48,920 nucleotides of DNA from an uncultured Lachnospiraceae bacterium. Lineage in GTDB: Bacteria; Bacillota; Clostridia; Lachnospirales; Lachnospiraceae. This document shows, piece by piece, positions 1 to 7,621 of the stretch. Where the stretch lies: contig OMZG01000016.1 in the NCBI GenBank assembly GCA_900315505.1, positions 1-48,920 on the forward strand, given 5' to 3'. Under the pieces are notes generated by a model that saw only the letters and a list, made by a program, of their open reading frames with translations, was not told the DNA's origin and made no database searches. Every line of letters starts with the position of its first letter. Within the stretch, counting starts at the first letter, position 1. The position numbers were made by a program, and so were the translations under genes.

Positions 1-317
1 AGAAGGCCTGACTGCGGTTTTCCACGACACAGCACGATAGTCTTTCCACCGCATTTTCCACACTTACAGACATCCTTGTGATACAGAGCCATCATGAGCT
101 GTGCATTGTTCATTGTCCGGTAAGGATTGTCGGGATAGACGGTGCTGCGCAGCATGTGTATGAGCTTCAGACAGAATGTCTTGCGGCAGTTGGTCAGGTA
201 TCCGGAATAACGGATGCGGTTGAAATGTGATGGCAGTATATGCTTGAGAAACTGTCTTATGAATTCCATGCCGCTGACAGTCATGGTCTTTGTCTTCCCG
301 CCATCCCTGTAATCCGT
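1..317 (-). pseudogene. IS91-family transposase, C-terminal fragment
   Basis: The minus strand carries an open frame of about 105 codons that runs off the left edge. It includes YRDGGKTKTMTVSG, EFIRQFLKHILP and RIRYSGYLTN, which resemble the C-terminal part of IS91/IS1294-type (Y2 rolling-circle) transposases, followed by a CxxC zinc-ribbon-like tail (CKCGKC). The upstream catalytic part is missing: homology stops at about 317, where the frame meets a TAG and an IS605-like hairpin. The 3' end lies outside the window. This is a decayed remnant. The family call rests on remembered motifs. Confidence 0.6.
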
Positions 318-349
318 CAACTACGCCCCGACTAAAGTCGGAGGCTTGT
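317..349 (-). mobile_element. IS200/IS605-like right-end hairpin remnant
   Basis: Read on the minus strand, a CCGAC/GTCGG stem with a 4-nt loop (328-341) is followed by GTAGTTGAC. This resembles the subterminal hairpin and cleavage end of IS200/IS605 elements. It lies exactly where IS91 transposase homology stops, as if an IS605-type element or a small palindrome-based derivative had inserted in that gene and then lost its body. No TnpA or TnpB is present. Confidence 0.4.
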
Positions 350-364
350 ATTTTAAAAAAACTA

Positions 365-393
365 TTGCATTATGTAACCCAACGTGTTACACT
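365..393 (+). promoter_or_regulatory. Sigma-A promoter for the FMN riboswitch-ribU unit
   Basis: TTGCAT (365-370) and TACACT (388-393) are separated by 17 bp. Transcription would start near 400, about 20 nt before the first helix of the riboswitch. Confidence 0.65.
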
Positions 394-418
394 GTTCATC
401 GAACAATTAAACAAGGAG

Positions 419-641
419 ATCTCCAGGGCGGGGTGCGATTCCCCACTGGCGGTAAAAATACAAGTCCGCGACCCGTGGCTCAGAAGCCCGGCTGAACCGG
501 TGTGATTCCGGTACCAACAGTGCCAACAGTGTCAGATATTGATGAATTCTTTGCACATCTGACTTGCCTCACTGCATAGTGATGCTAGGTCATCTGCACA
601 AATCATTCATACAATATCTTCAAGTCTGGATGGAAGAAGAT
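419..641 (+). promoter_or_regulatory. FMN riboswitch (RFN element) with extended P6 arm
   Basis: Conserved FMN aptamer blocks appear in order: CTCCAGGGCGGGGTG, CCCCACTGGCGGT, AAGTCCGCGA, GGTGTGATTCCGGT with CCAACAGT, and at the far 3' end AGTCTGGATGGAAGAAGAT. P1 pairs ATCTCC (419-424) with GAAGAT (636-641), one mismatch. The last two blocks are usually close together but here are separated by about 100 nt closed by AGATATTG-ATGAAT (534-547) pairing with ATTCAT (605-610) and CAATATCT (612-619). FMN binding should repress the ribU downstream by favouring the terminator at 660. Confidence 0.93.
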
Positions 642-659
642 TTAAAAATAAATTTTTTT

Positions 660-695
660 GGTGCCCTGATATTTGTCAGAGTGCCTTTTCTTTTG
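660..695 (+). terminator. Riboswitch-controlled terminator upstream of ribU
   Basis: GGTGCCCTGA (660-669) pairs with TCAGAGTGCC (676-685) except for one mismatch, followed by TTTTCTTTTG. Its position just after the aptamer makes it the likely transcriptional expression platform. Confidence 0.7.
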
Positions 696-758
696 TTGTA
701 AGAGGATCTCCCAAGAATGCCGTGATAAACGGCGGCCATAGAAAGGAGATCACATATT

Positions 759-1391
759 ATGGCAGACATGACAGCACCACAGACACGTAAAGAGAGTAAG
801 GGCACGAACTACAAGGTTCGCTACATCGCAGTGACGGGAGTTCTCGCAGCATGTGCATACGTACTCCAGCTGATCGAGGTACCGGTTCCATTCATGCCGA
901 CATTCATCAAGTTCGATTTCTCTGATTTACCGGCACTTATCGGATCATTTGCAATGGGACCTGTATGCGGAATCATCATCGAGCTTCTGAAGAACCTGTT
1001 CCATGCGCTGGTATCACAGAGCTTCGGTGTAGGCGAGATTTCGAATTTCATTCTTGGAGCAGTATTCGTAGGAGTCGCAGGACTTGTCTACAAGTTCAAT
1101 AAGACAAAAAAGGGCGCAGTCATTGCATCATTTGCAGGCGCGATCGTGATGGCACTCGTGAGTCTTCCAAGCAATATCTATTTCGTATATCCGGTTTACT
1201 ACAATTTCATGCCGAAGGCTACTATCCTTCAGGCATATCAGGCTATCATCCCGTCGATGAAGAGCGTTTACATTCCTTATCTACAAGCATATCTCGCCGC
1301 TCCTCAAGGGCAGCCAGAGATAAAGCCCCATTCACGTTTCCTGATACAGACCGTCCCGAGCATTCGGGGCGGCTTTTTTTATAAAAAATAA
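759..1391 (+). CDS. ribU: Riboflavin ECF transporter S component RibU, 3' end deleted and frameshifted
   Basis: Residues 1-170 match the RibU family: a short charged N-terminus, then hydrophobic helices with YIAVTGVLAACAYVLQ, PTFIKFDFSDLPALIGSF and GPVCGIIIELLKNLFH. RibU binds riboflavin in the membrane and works with the EcfA/EcfT module. After Val170 (codon 1266-1268) the frame no longer looks like RibU; the +1 frame from 1270 encodes TFLIYKHISPLLKGSQR and a stop at 1321-1323, which is the expected RibU C-terminus. Roughly 20 residues, about one transmembrane helix, seem to be deleted at the same junction. As read, the frame runs on through the terminator to 1391. Start ATG 759 has SD GAAAGGAGA. 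The FMN riboswitch supports the assignment; function is doubtful unless the junction is a sequencing error. Confidence 0.85.
   Translation: MADMTAPQTRKESKGTNYKVRYIAVTGVLAACAYVLQLIEVPVPFMPTFIKFDFSDLPALIGSFAMGPVCGIIIELLKNLFHALVSQSFGVGEISNFILGAVFVGVAGLVYKFNKTKKGAVIASFAGAIVMALVSLPSNIYFVYPVYYNFMPKATILQAYQAIIPSMKSVYIPYLQAYLAAPQGQPEIKPHSRFLIQTVPSIRGGFFYKK
1351..1380 (+). terminator. Intrinsic terminator after ribU
   Basis: CCGTCCCGA (1351-1359) pairs with TCGGGGCGG (1364-1372), loop GCAT, followed by C and seven T. It lies inside the frameshifted tail of the ribU frame but 28 bp after the restored-frame stop at 1323, which supports 1323 as the ancestral gene end. Confidence 0.88.
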
Positions 1392-1531
1392 ATGACATAC
1401 AAATGTCATGAATCTGACAAAAATTCTGTTAATAAGATATATCTCTCGGAACATTTCTGTTATAAATTTGTATATCGCAAAAAACGCGTGCGGGTTATAA
1501 ACAGATATTGTGAAAGGAGAAGGCAACCAGA

Positions 1532-4500
1532 ATGAAAAACCGGGATGTTTATAAAAGGGTGGCAGCAGTGGCTCTTTCGATGTCACTGGTGGCAACAGGT
1601 ATTGCACCTGTTATCAGTGCTAAAGCAGATGAACAGGCTATGAGTGAAGACAGCAGTATAGCAGACAAGTATAGCAGTGAGGGCTATCATCTTGCCTGGC
1701 ATGATGAGTTCAATGGAGACAGACTGAATACAAACGACTGGAATGTAGAGGCTCATGAACCGGGCTGGGTAAACAGTGAGCTTCAGGCATATACCGATGA
1801 AAAGCATTCTGCTGATAATATCAAGGTAAGTGACGGACACCTGACTATTCAGCCGACTGCAAAGAAAAAAGAAGCAGAAAAACCGGCAGAGCCGGAGAAG
1901 ACTGAGGAAGAGACTGGAAAGTCAAAGGAGATTCTGAAAAGTAATGAATTTGATGGGACAAACTGGTCTTTTGTCACTCAGCCGAATACGGATGGAATCG
2001 GCGCAGGAAAAGGAACAGCTGATTATGAAAATGGTAAGGCGATAGTTACCGTTAAAGACTCCGGAGCTGCCAATTATTATGTTCAGCTGCAGCAGAGCGG
2101 CCTTTCTATCAAAAAGGGACATAAATATCACCTGAGCTTTAAAGCAGAGTCTACAGTTGCCAGAAAGGTAGAAATAAATTTATGTAATCCTGATAAAAAT
2201 TATAGCTCGTACGGCGGAGCGATCGTAGATGTTACAACTGATGAAAAAATAATCACTCGGGACTTTACGATTGATGATGAATCGTCGGATGCAATAATTC
2301 TGCAGTTCAATCTTGGACTTATAAATGGAAAAACTGATGATAGCAAGCCTGCTGTTGTTACATTCTCCGATGTTTCACTGACAGATATTACACCAGCTGA
2401 AGAAAGCAGTGCAACTGAATCGGCTGCGTCAGGTGCTGCAATATCTGAGAAAAAAGATGAAGTGAGCGATTATGATATCACCTCCGGCCGTATAAACACT
2501 CAGGGAAAGCACGATTTCACCTATGGCCGTTTCGAGGCAAGAGCCAAGGTACCGACAGGCAAGGGATATCTCCCAGCATTCTGGCTGATGGCAAGCGATG
2601 AGAGTCTGTATGGTCAGTGGCCTAAGTGTGGTGAGATTGATATCATGGAGGTCATGGGTCAGGAGACCAATAAGTCGTATCACACGATTCATTATGGTTA
2701 TAATTCAGGATCTGGTCACAGGCAGAATCAGGGCACTGATGTGCTGACAACAAATAAGGATTTTGCAAAGGACTGGCACACATACGCAGTAGACTGGGAA
2801 CCGGGAAAAATCACCTGGTATGTTGATGGTCAGGAAGTGTACACTACTAGCGACTGGTACACAGGAGCTGATGATGACAGTCAGCTGACATATCCGGCAC
2901 CATTTGATCAGAATTTCTATGTGATCCTGAACCTTGCTGTGGGTGGTTCATGGGTGACAAACCCTGAAATGAAGGAAATCAAAGATATGCCAAATCAGTC
3001 ATATCAGGTCGACTATGTCAGAGTATATCAGAAGAGCGCAGAGGAGTATGCAAAGGAAGAAGCTGAGGCAAAGCGTCCTGTAAAGGAAGTTACATACAGG
3101 GAGGCAGACAGAAACGGAAATTACGTTCTAAATGGGGATTTTTCAAGCAATATAGCAGATTCTGGTGCTACGAATGTAGCTGACTGGCAGCTGCATCTTG
3201 AGGCAGATGGAGCAGGCACAACCTACTCTATAGGCAACAACGCAATAACAATTAATCCTGTGGCAGCTGGGTCTCAGAATCATAGTGTTCAGCTGAAACA
3301 GGGAGGCCTTCCGATGTACAAAGGCTGGACATATGAGCTTTCATTTGATGCCGCATCAGATCGGGACAGAACAATTATTGCTGATATTGAAGGACCTGAT
3401 AACGGCTGGACCAGATATTTCAATGATACTAAGGTAAAGGTCGGACCTGAAAAGCAGACTTATACCTTCGACTTTACGATGAATAGTAAGACAGATGCCA
3501 ATGGATGTCTTGAATTCAATCTTGGAAGTCAGGGCTCGACAGCTCCTGTAACTATTTCTAATGTAAGGTTGATACATAAGTCCGGAAATCGCCTTCCTGA
3601 TGCAATGGACAAGACAGTTCGTCCGGATGGAAATTATTTGTATAATGGTACATTCGATCAGGGCGAAAACAGACTTGGATATTGGGATGTGACTGATAAG
3701 AACGCTGTTTCTGTGACAAATCACAATAATGACAGACGACTTAAGGTCACTGTCAAGGATAATCCGGTCACAGTAGGCCAGGGAAGTCTTGAGCCTTTCG
3801 GAACAGCTACATATGAACTTAGTTTTGATGCCTATACTGAAGATGGAGCTTCTGATGGTGTAAAAGTTGTTTCTGCAGGTAAGGAATTCAGCCCGGAGCT
3901 TACAAAAGAGAACAGAACTTTTGAATATAATCTTCTGACGAAAGATAAGGACAGAGATCATTCAAATATCAGAATCACTTTTTCAAAGCCTGGCACATAT
4001 TATCTTGATAATATAGCAATTCGTGAGTCTGCAATGATCAAGAATGGGTCATTTGATAATGGCGATACAGGTTTTAAACCGTGGGTGCAGGATAGTAATG
4101 CAAATGCATTTGGGATTGATTCCATAAAGTCAGGACATAATAATGCGATTGATTTTTCAATAAAGGATACAGGAGCTTTTGATTATAGTGTTCAACTGAA
4201 ACAGGAAGGTATTACTCTTGAAAAGGGCAAAAAGTACAGATTGACATTTGATGGCAGAAGCACACTTGATCGTCAGCTCAGTGCAGTAATGCAGCAGAAC
4301 GGTGGAGAGTGGAAACTTTATTCGGGAAACAATACTGTATCACTTACTAATGACTGGCAGACTTTTACAAAAGAATTTGAGATGACAGAACCAACAGACA
4401 CAGCTGCAATACTTAATGTCAATCTCGGATCATTAGAAAACAAACCAGAGAATCACATTACTACAGAGCATCATGTATATCTTGACAATTTCATACTTGA

Positions 4501-5203
4501 AAATCTGAGTGATGATGTTAGCACAGGCAGTAAAGATACTGGTATTGATGTCCCGGATGAGCCATATACTCTACATGTAGAGCCAGCTCCGGAACCAGTA
4601 GTGACACCATCAACGCCATCTACTGATACACCATCTGCGGATGGCCAGAAGCAGGATATCGACAAGCCAGATGATACAAAGGATCCAGACAGGACCGATG
4701 ACACAAAGCCTGAAAAGACCAATGACGGCAAGGATGAGAATACATCTGACAATAACGATCAGAAAGATACAAAGGATGATCAGAAGAAGGATACCGGCAA
4801 GAAGACAGTAACAGTTCCAAAGAATACTACAGCCATTAAGTCAGATAAGTATTCAGGAAATAAGACGGTTACAAAGGTATCATTCAAAGGTACAAAGGTG
4901 ACATCCGTTGGCAGGAATGCTTTTGCAGACTGCTCTAATCTGAAGACAGTTGATCTGTCAAAGCAGAAGAACCTGACAACAATCGGAGCCAATGCCTTCA
5001 AGAACTGCAAGAACTTAAAGACTATCAAGCTCAATGTCAACAGTCTCACGAAGGTAGACAAGAAGGCATTCACAGGATGCAGGAATGCAAAGTCTGTAAA
5101 GGTAATCCTTTATGCAAAGAATAAAAAGCAGTACAACAAAGTAGTAAAGATGCTTTGCAAGGCAGGCCTTTCCAAGGTTACATTCAAATATGTAAAGAAG
5201 TGA
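1532..5203 (+). CDS. Secreted GH16 endo-beta-glucanase with inserted CBM, further CBMs and LRR tail
   Basis: A 1223-residue secreted enzyme. It has a signal peptide (VAAVALSMSLVATGIAP...SAKA, about 1-32). The GH16 catalytic domain starts at YHLAWHDEFNGDRLN and is interrupted at about 110-310 by a CBM4/9-like beta-sandwich (residues 125-290). The fold resumes at YDITSGRINTQGKHDFTYGRFEAR, with catalytic motif GEIDIME (nucleophile E368, D370, acid/base E373), and ends near 510 with YQVDYVRVYQK. At least two more CBM4/9-like modules follow, about 530-690 and 860-1000, each with the VQLKQ(G/E)G and YELSFDA/YRLTFDG strands, with a weaker one between. Next come an Asp/Thr/Lys-rich linker (about 1010-1085) and BspA-type LRR_5 repeats (AFADCSNLKTVDLS, AFKNCKNLKTIKL). 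Probable substrates are beta-1,3- or mixed-linkage glucans. No sortase motif is seen. Confidence 0.88.
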   Translation: MKNRDVYKRVAAVALSMSLVATGIAPVISAKADEQAMSEDSSIADKYSSEGYHLAWHDEFNGDRLNTNDWNVEAHEPGWVNSELQAYTDEKHSADNIKVSDGHLTIQPTAKKKEAEKPAEPEKTEEETGKSKEILKSNEFDGTNWSFVTQPNTDGIGAGKGTADYENGKAIVTVKDSGAANYYVQLQQSGLSIKKGHKYHLSFKAESTVARKVEINLCNPDKNYSSYGGAIVDVTTDEKIITRDFTIDDESSDAIILQFNLGLINGKTDDSKPAVVTFSDVSLTDITPAEESSATESAASGAAISEKKDEVSDYDITSGRINTQGKHDFTYGRFEARAKVPTGKGYLPAFWLMASDESLYGQWPKCGEIDIMEVMGQETNKSYHTIHYGYNSGSGHRQNQGTDVLTTNKDFAKDWHTYAVDWEPGKITWYVDGQEVYTTSDWYTGADDDSQLTYPAPFDQNFYVILNLAVGGSWVTNPEMKEIKDMPNQSYQVDYVRVYQKSAEEYAKEEAEAKRPVKEVTYREADRNGNYVLNGDFSSNIADSGATNVADWQLHLEADGAGTTYSIGNNAITINPVAAGSQNHSVQLKQGGLPMYKGWTYELSFDAASDRDRTIIADIEGPDNGWTRYFNDTKVKVGPEKQTYTFDFTMNSKTDANGCLEFNLGSQGSTAPVTISNVRLIHKSGNRLPDAMDKTVRPDGNYLYNGTFDQGENRLGYWDVTDKNAVSVTNHNNDRRLKVTVKDNPVTVGQGSLEPFGTATYELSFDAYTEDGASDGVKVVSAGKEFSPELTKENRTFEYNLLTKDKDRDHSNIRITFSKPGTYYLDNIAIRESAMIKNGSFDNGDTGFKPWVQDSNANAFGIDSIKSGHNNAIDFSIKDTGAFDYSVQLKQEGITLEKGKKYRLTFDGRSTLDRQLSAVMQQNGGEWKLYSGNNTVSLTNDWQTFTKEFEMTEPTDTAAILNVNLGSLENKPENHITTEHHVYLDNFILENLSDDVSTGSKDTGIDVPDEPYTLHVEPAPEPVVTPSTPSTDTPSADGQKQDIDKPDDTKDPDRTDDTKPEKTNDGKDENTSDNNDQKDTKDDQKKDTGKKTVTVPKNTTAIKSDKYSGNKTVTKVSFKGTKVTSVGRNAFADCSNLKTVDLSKQKNLTTIGANAFKNCKNLKTIKLNVNSLTKVDKKAFTGCRNAKSVKVILYAKNKKQYNKVVKMLCKAGLSKVTFKYVKK

Positions 5204-5222
5204 TTTTTTACAAAAATTTCAC

Positions 5223-5251
5223 TTTACAACTCGCACTTTTTGTACTAATAT
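5223..5251 (+). promoter_or_regulatory. Promoter of the thrS T-box leader
   Basis: TTTACA (5223-5228), 17 bp, TAATAT (5246-5251). Transcription would start near 5258, just before the T-box stem I. Confidence 0.6.
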
Positions 5252-5267
5252 AAAGCGCGTAAACAAA

Positions 5268-5505
5268 ACGTTGACGAGAAAAGTAGCAGACAGGCTTCTT
5301 CCCAGAGAGGAATACACGTGGATGAAAGTATTCTGTTGAGGCAGTTTGTGAAGACCATCTCCGAGTGACCCTTAATCGGGTACGGTGACTCCGTTACAGT
5401 CTAATGAAGTGGTCGCTTTTATGAAGCGACAAGCAGGGTGGAACCGCGTATATCATACGTCCCTCGCACAAACTCTTCAGGTGTTGTGTGAGGGGCGTTT
5501 TTTAT
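5268..5505 (+). promoter_or_regulatory. T-box riboswitch with terminator, threonyl-tRNA-specific
   Basis: The invariant T-box AGCAGGGTGGAACCGCG is at 5432-5448. Stem I elements precede it (AGTAGCAG, CCCAGAGAG), and a candidate specifier ACC (Thr) is at 5354-5356 in GAAGACCATCTC. The terminator stem CCCTCGCACAA (5461-5471) pairs with TTGTGTGAGGGG (5484-5495) and is followed by a T run to 5503. Uncharged tRNA-Thr should favour the antiterminator and allow thrS expression. Confidence 0.92.
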
Positions 5506-5574
5506 ATGTCAGATATGTATTTGAAATGTCCTTTACATGCATTAGTTAATGGTTTAGTGTGGAAACAGGAAGGA

Positions 5575-5701
5575 GGATGGCATATAAGCCGCGAGAGGTA
5601 ATAGCGTGACGCCGGTGCTTGGCGGCTGTTCTTTAGCCGCCTATGCACCGCTGCGTCTAAGCATTAGCGAGAGCGTGCCTCGAGCGACTTGTATGCCATC
5701 C
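5575..5701 (+). repeat. 127-bp long imperfect palindrome in the thrS leader
   Basis: The outer arms are perfect: GGATGGCATA (5575-5584) and TATGCCATCC (5692-5701). Inner segments pair with interruptions: TAAG with CTTG; GAGAGG with CCTCGAG; TAATAGCGT with GCATTAGCG; GACGC with GCGTC; GGTGC with GCACC; TTGGCGGCT around a TTCT tip with TTAGCCGCC. It lies between the T-box terminator (ends 5505) and the thrS ribosome site, so every readthrough transcript carries it. It looks like an inserted MITE- or BIME-like hairpin element; no clear target duplication is seen. Confidence 0.75.
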
Positions 5702-5735
5702 GAACTTCCGATGATTTCTACAAGAAAGGAACAAC

Positions 5736-7520
5736 ATGGACAAGGAAAAGTATCTTGAAGTGTATCGCCATTCACTGGCACACATTCTCGCAAAGGCCGT
5801 CATCGAGCTCTACGGAAAAGACGTACAGTACGCCATCGGACCACAGATCTCAGACGGATTCTATTATGATTTCAAACTCCCGGAAGGAGCCACAATCCAG
5901 GAATCAGATTTCAAGAAGATCGAAGACAAGATGAGAGAGATCATCAAGCGTCGTGAGGACTGGACATGTAAGGAAGTATCAAAGCAGGAAGCCCTTGATA
6001 TTTTTAAAGGTCAGAAATACAAGACAGAGATCATCAAGGATCTCGCAGATGATGAGAAGATCACGATCTACTGGACCGGTGATGACTATGTGGATCTCTG
6101 CAGAGGACCTCACGTGGACAATTCTCAGGAGCTCATGAGCGCAGCATTCGAGATCAGAAGCGTATCAGGCGCATACTGGAGAGGTGATGAGCACAATGAT
6201 TCCCTGACACGAATCTATGCATATGCATTCCCTGATAAGCAGCAGCTCAAGGAGCACAAGGCTCTGATCAGAGAAGCTAAGGAGAGAGACCACAAGAAGC
6301 TCGGACCACAGCTCGATCTGTTCATGTTTGATGAGACAGCACCAGGAATGCCATACTGGCTCCCAAGAGGCTGGAAGGTCTTCAATGCACTCCTTGATTT
6401 CTGGAGAGGAATCCATGAGGAGCATGGCTATCAGGAGATCTCAGGACCGGTAGTTTCGAAGAAAGAGCTCTGGGTTACATCAGGACACTGGGCACATTAT
6501 CAGGACGGCATGTTCGTTATCCCTGGCGAGGATGATAACGACACCTATGCTCTTAAGCCTATGAACTGCCCGAATGCCATCAAGGTATATATGAACAAGG
6601 CACGTTCATATCGTGAACTGCCACTCAGGATCAATCAGGTAGATGTCATCCACAGAAAAGAGAAGTCAGGTGAGCTGAACGGTCTCTTCCGTGTTCAGAT
6701 GTTCAGACAGGATGACGCACATACCCTTGTGACAGAGGATCAGATCGCAAGCGAGATCAAGGATATCATGGATATCGCGACTGAGATCTATGGTACATTC
6801 GGACTCACATACAAGGCAGAACTTTCTACCAGACCAGATGACTACATGGGAGACATCGAGGTATGGAACAAGGCAGAGGCTGACCTCAAGGATATCCTCG
6901 AGAAGACATATGGCCCAGGCAATTATGAGATCAATGAAGGCGACGGAGCTTTCTATGGTCCGAAGATCGATCTCAAGATGAAGGATGCCCTTGGCCGTGA
7001 GTGGCAGATGGGAACCATCCAGCTCGACTTCCAGCTCCCTCTGAACTTCGACATGAAGTACACAGCAGCTGATTCATCTCTCAAGAGACCAGTAATGATC
7101 CATCGTGCCATCTTTGGTTCAATGGAGAGATTCATCGGAATCCTGATCGAGAACTTCAAGGGCGCATTCCCGTTCTGGCTCTCACCATACCAGGTAGGAA
7201 TCGTTCCAATCCGTGAGGAGCATAATGATTATGCGAAGGAGGTCGCTTCACTACTCCGCAAGAACCACATCCGCGTAGAAGCTGACTACTCAGAAGCCAA
7301 CATGAAGAACAAGATCAAGACATTCAAGAACTACAAGGATCCGTACATCCTCGTTCTTGGTGACAAGGAGAAAGAGAACCGCACAGTTTCAATCAATCTC
7401 CGTGGCAGCAACAAGCAGCTGAACGATGTACCTCTTGATGTCTTCCTTGATATGTGCGACCAGATGGTAGAGGAACATTCACTCGATCTCCTCGACCACG
7501 TACCAGAGTCAGAAGACTGA
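5736..7520 (+). CDS. thrS: Threonyl-tRNA synthetase, form lacking the TGS domain
   Basis: Charges tRNA-Thr with threonine in the cytoplasm. The 594-residue protein opens directly at the editing domain (HSLAHIL, CRGPH zinc-like residues) and continues into the class II catalytic core: motif 1 around HEEHGYQEISGP, the active-site region LKPMNCPNA, motif 2 in FRVQMFRQDDAH and motif 3 in GSMERFIGIL. The C-terminal anticodon-binding domain starts near WLSPYQVGIVPI. The N-terminal TGS domain of about 60 residues, found in long-form ThrS, is absent. The start ATG 5736 has SD AAGAAAGGAACA and fits the family's short form. The gene stands alone behind its T-box leader and ends in a terminator cluster. 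Confidence 0.97.
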   Translation: MDKEKYLEVYRHSLAHILAKAVIELYGKDVQYAIGPQISDGFYYDFKLPEGATIQESDFKKIEDKMREIIKRREDWTCKEVSKQEALDIFKGQKYKTEIIKDLADDEKITIYWTGDDYVDLCRGPHVDNSQELMSAAFEIRSVSGAYWRGDEHNDSLTRIYAYAFPDKQQLKEHKALIREAKERDHKKLGPQLDLFMFDETAPGMPYWLPRGWKVFNALLDFWRGIHEEHGYQEISGPVVSKKELWVTSGHWAHYQDGMFVIPGEDDNDTYALKPMNCPNAIKVYMNKARSYRELPLRINQVDVIHRKEKSGELNGLFRVQMFRQDDAHTLVTEDQIASEIKDIMDIATEIYGTFGLTYKAELSTRPDDYMGDIEVWNKAEADLKDILEKTYGPGNYEINEGDGAFYGPKIDLKMKDALGREWQMGTIQLDFQLPLNFDMKYTAADSSLKRPVMIHRAIFGSMERFIGILIENFKGAFPFWLSPYQVGIVPIREEHNDYAKEVASLLRKNHIRVEADYSEANMKNKIKTFKNYKDPYILVLGDKEKENRTVSINLRGSNKQLNDVPLDVFLDMCDQMVEEHSLDLLDHVPESED

Positions 7521-7526
7521 TCAGGG

Positions 7527-7554
7527 GACAAGGGGACGGTTCTCCTGTCTTTTT
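7527..7554 (+). terminator. Terminator-like hairpin after thrS, related to the GGGGAC repeat
   Basis: GACA-GGGGA (7527-7536) can pair with TCTCC-TGTC (7541-7549), followed by TTTTT. The core GGGGACGGTTCTCCTGTC resembles the centre of the 31-bp palindromes elsewhere in the window but lacks their outer arms. It is probably a diverged relative. Confidence 0.55.
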
Positions 7555-7576
7555 AGCTAAAAGATTTGAAATAAAA

Positions 7577-7611
7577 GATCCCTGGCGATTTTCTCGTCAG
7601 GGATCTTTTTT
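7577..7611. terminator. Bidirectional terminator between thrS and the methyltransferase
   Basis: GATCCCTG (7577-7584) and CAGGGATC (7598-7605) form a perfect stem with A residues before it and TTTTTT after it. It can serve both thrS (plus) and the convergent gene ending at 7622 (minus). Confidence 0.88.
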
Positions 7612-7621
7612 CTTACAACAG

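Noticed and set aside
3356-3961. Minus-strand open frame of 201 codons within the GH16 gene
   Set aside because: No family resemblance; lies entirely inside a well-supported coding region.
5577-5609. Ten-codon leader peptide (ATG in AGGAGGATGG) upstream of thrS
   Set aside because: The AGGAGG is directly against the ATG with no spacing, and the sequence is part of the long palindrome; T-box control does not need a leader peptide.
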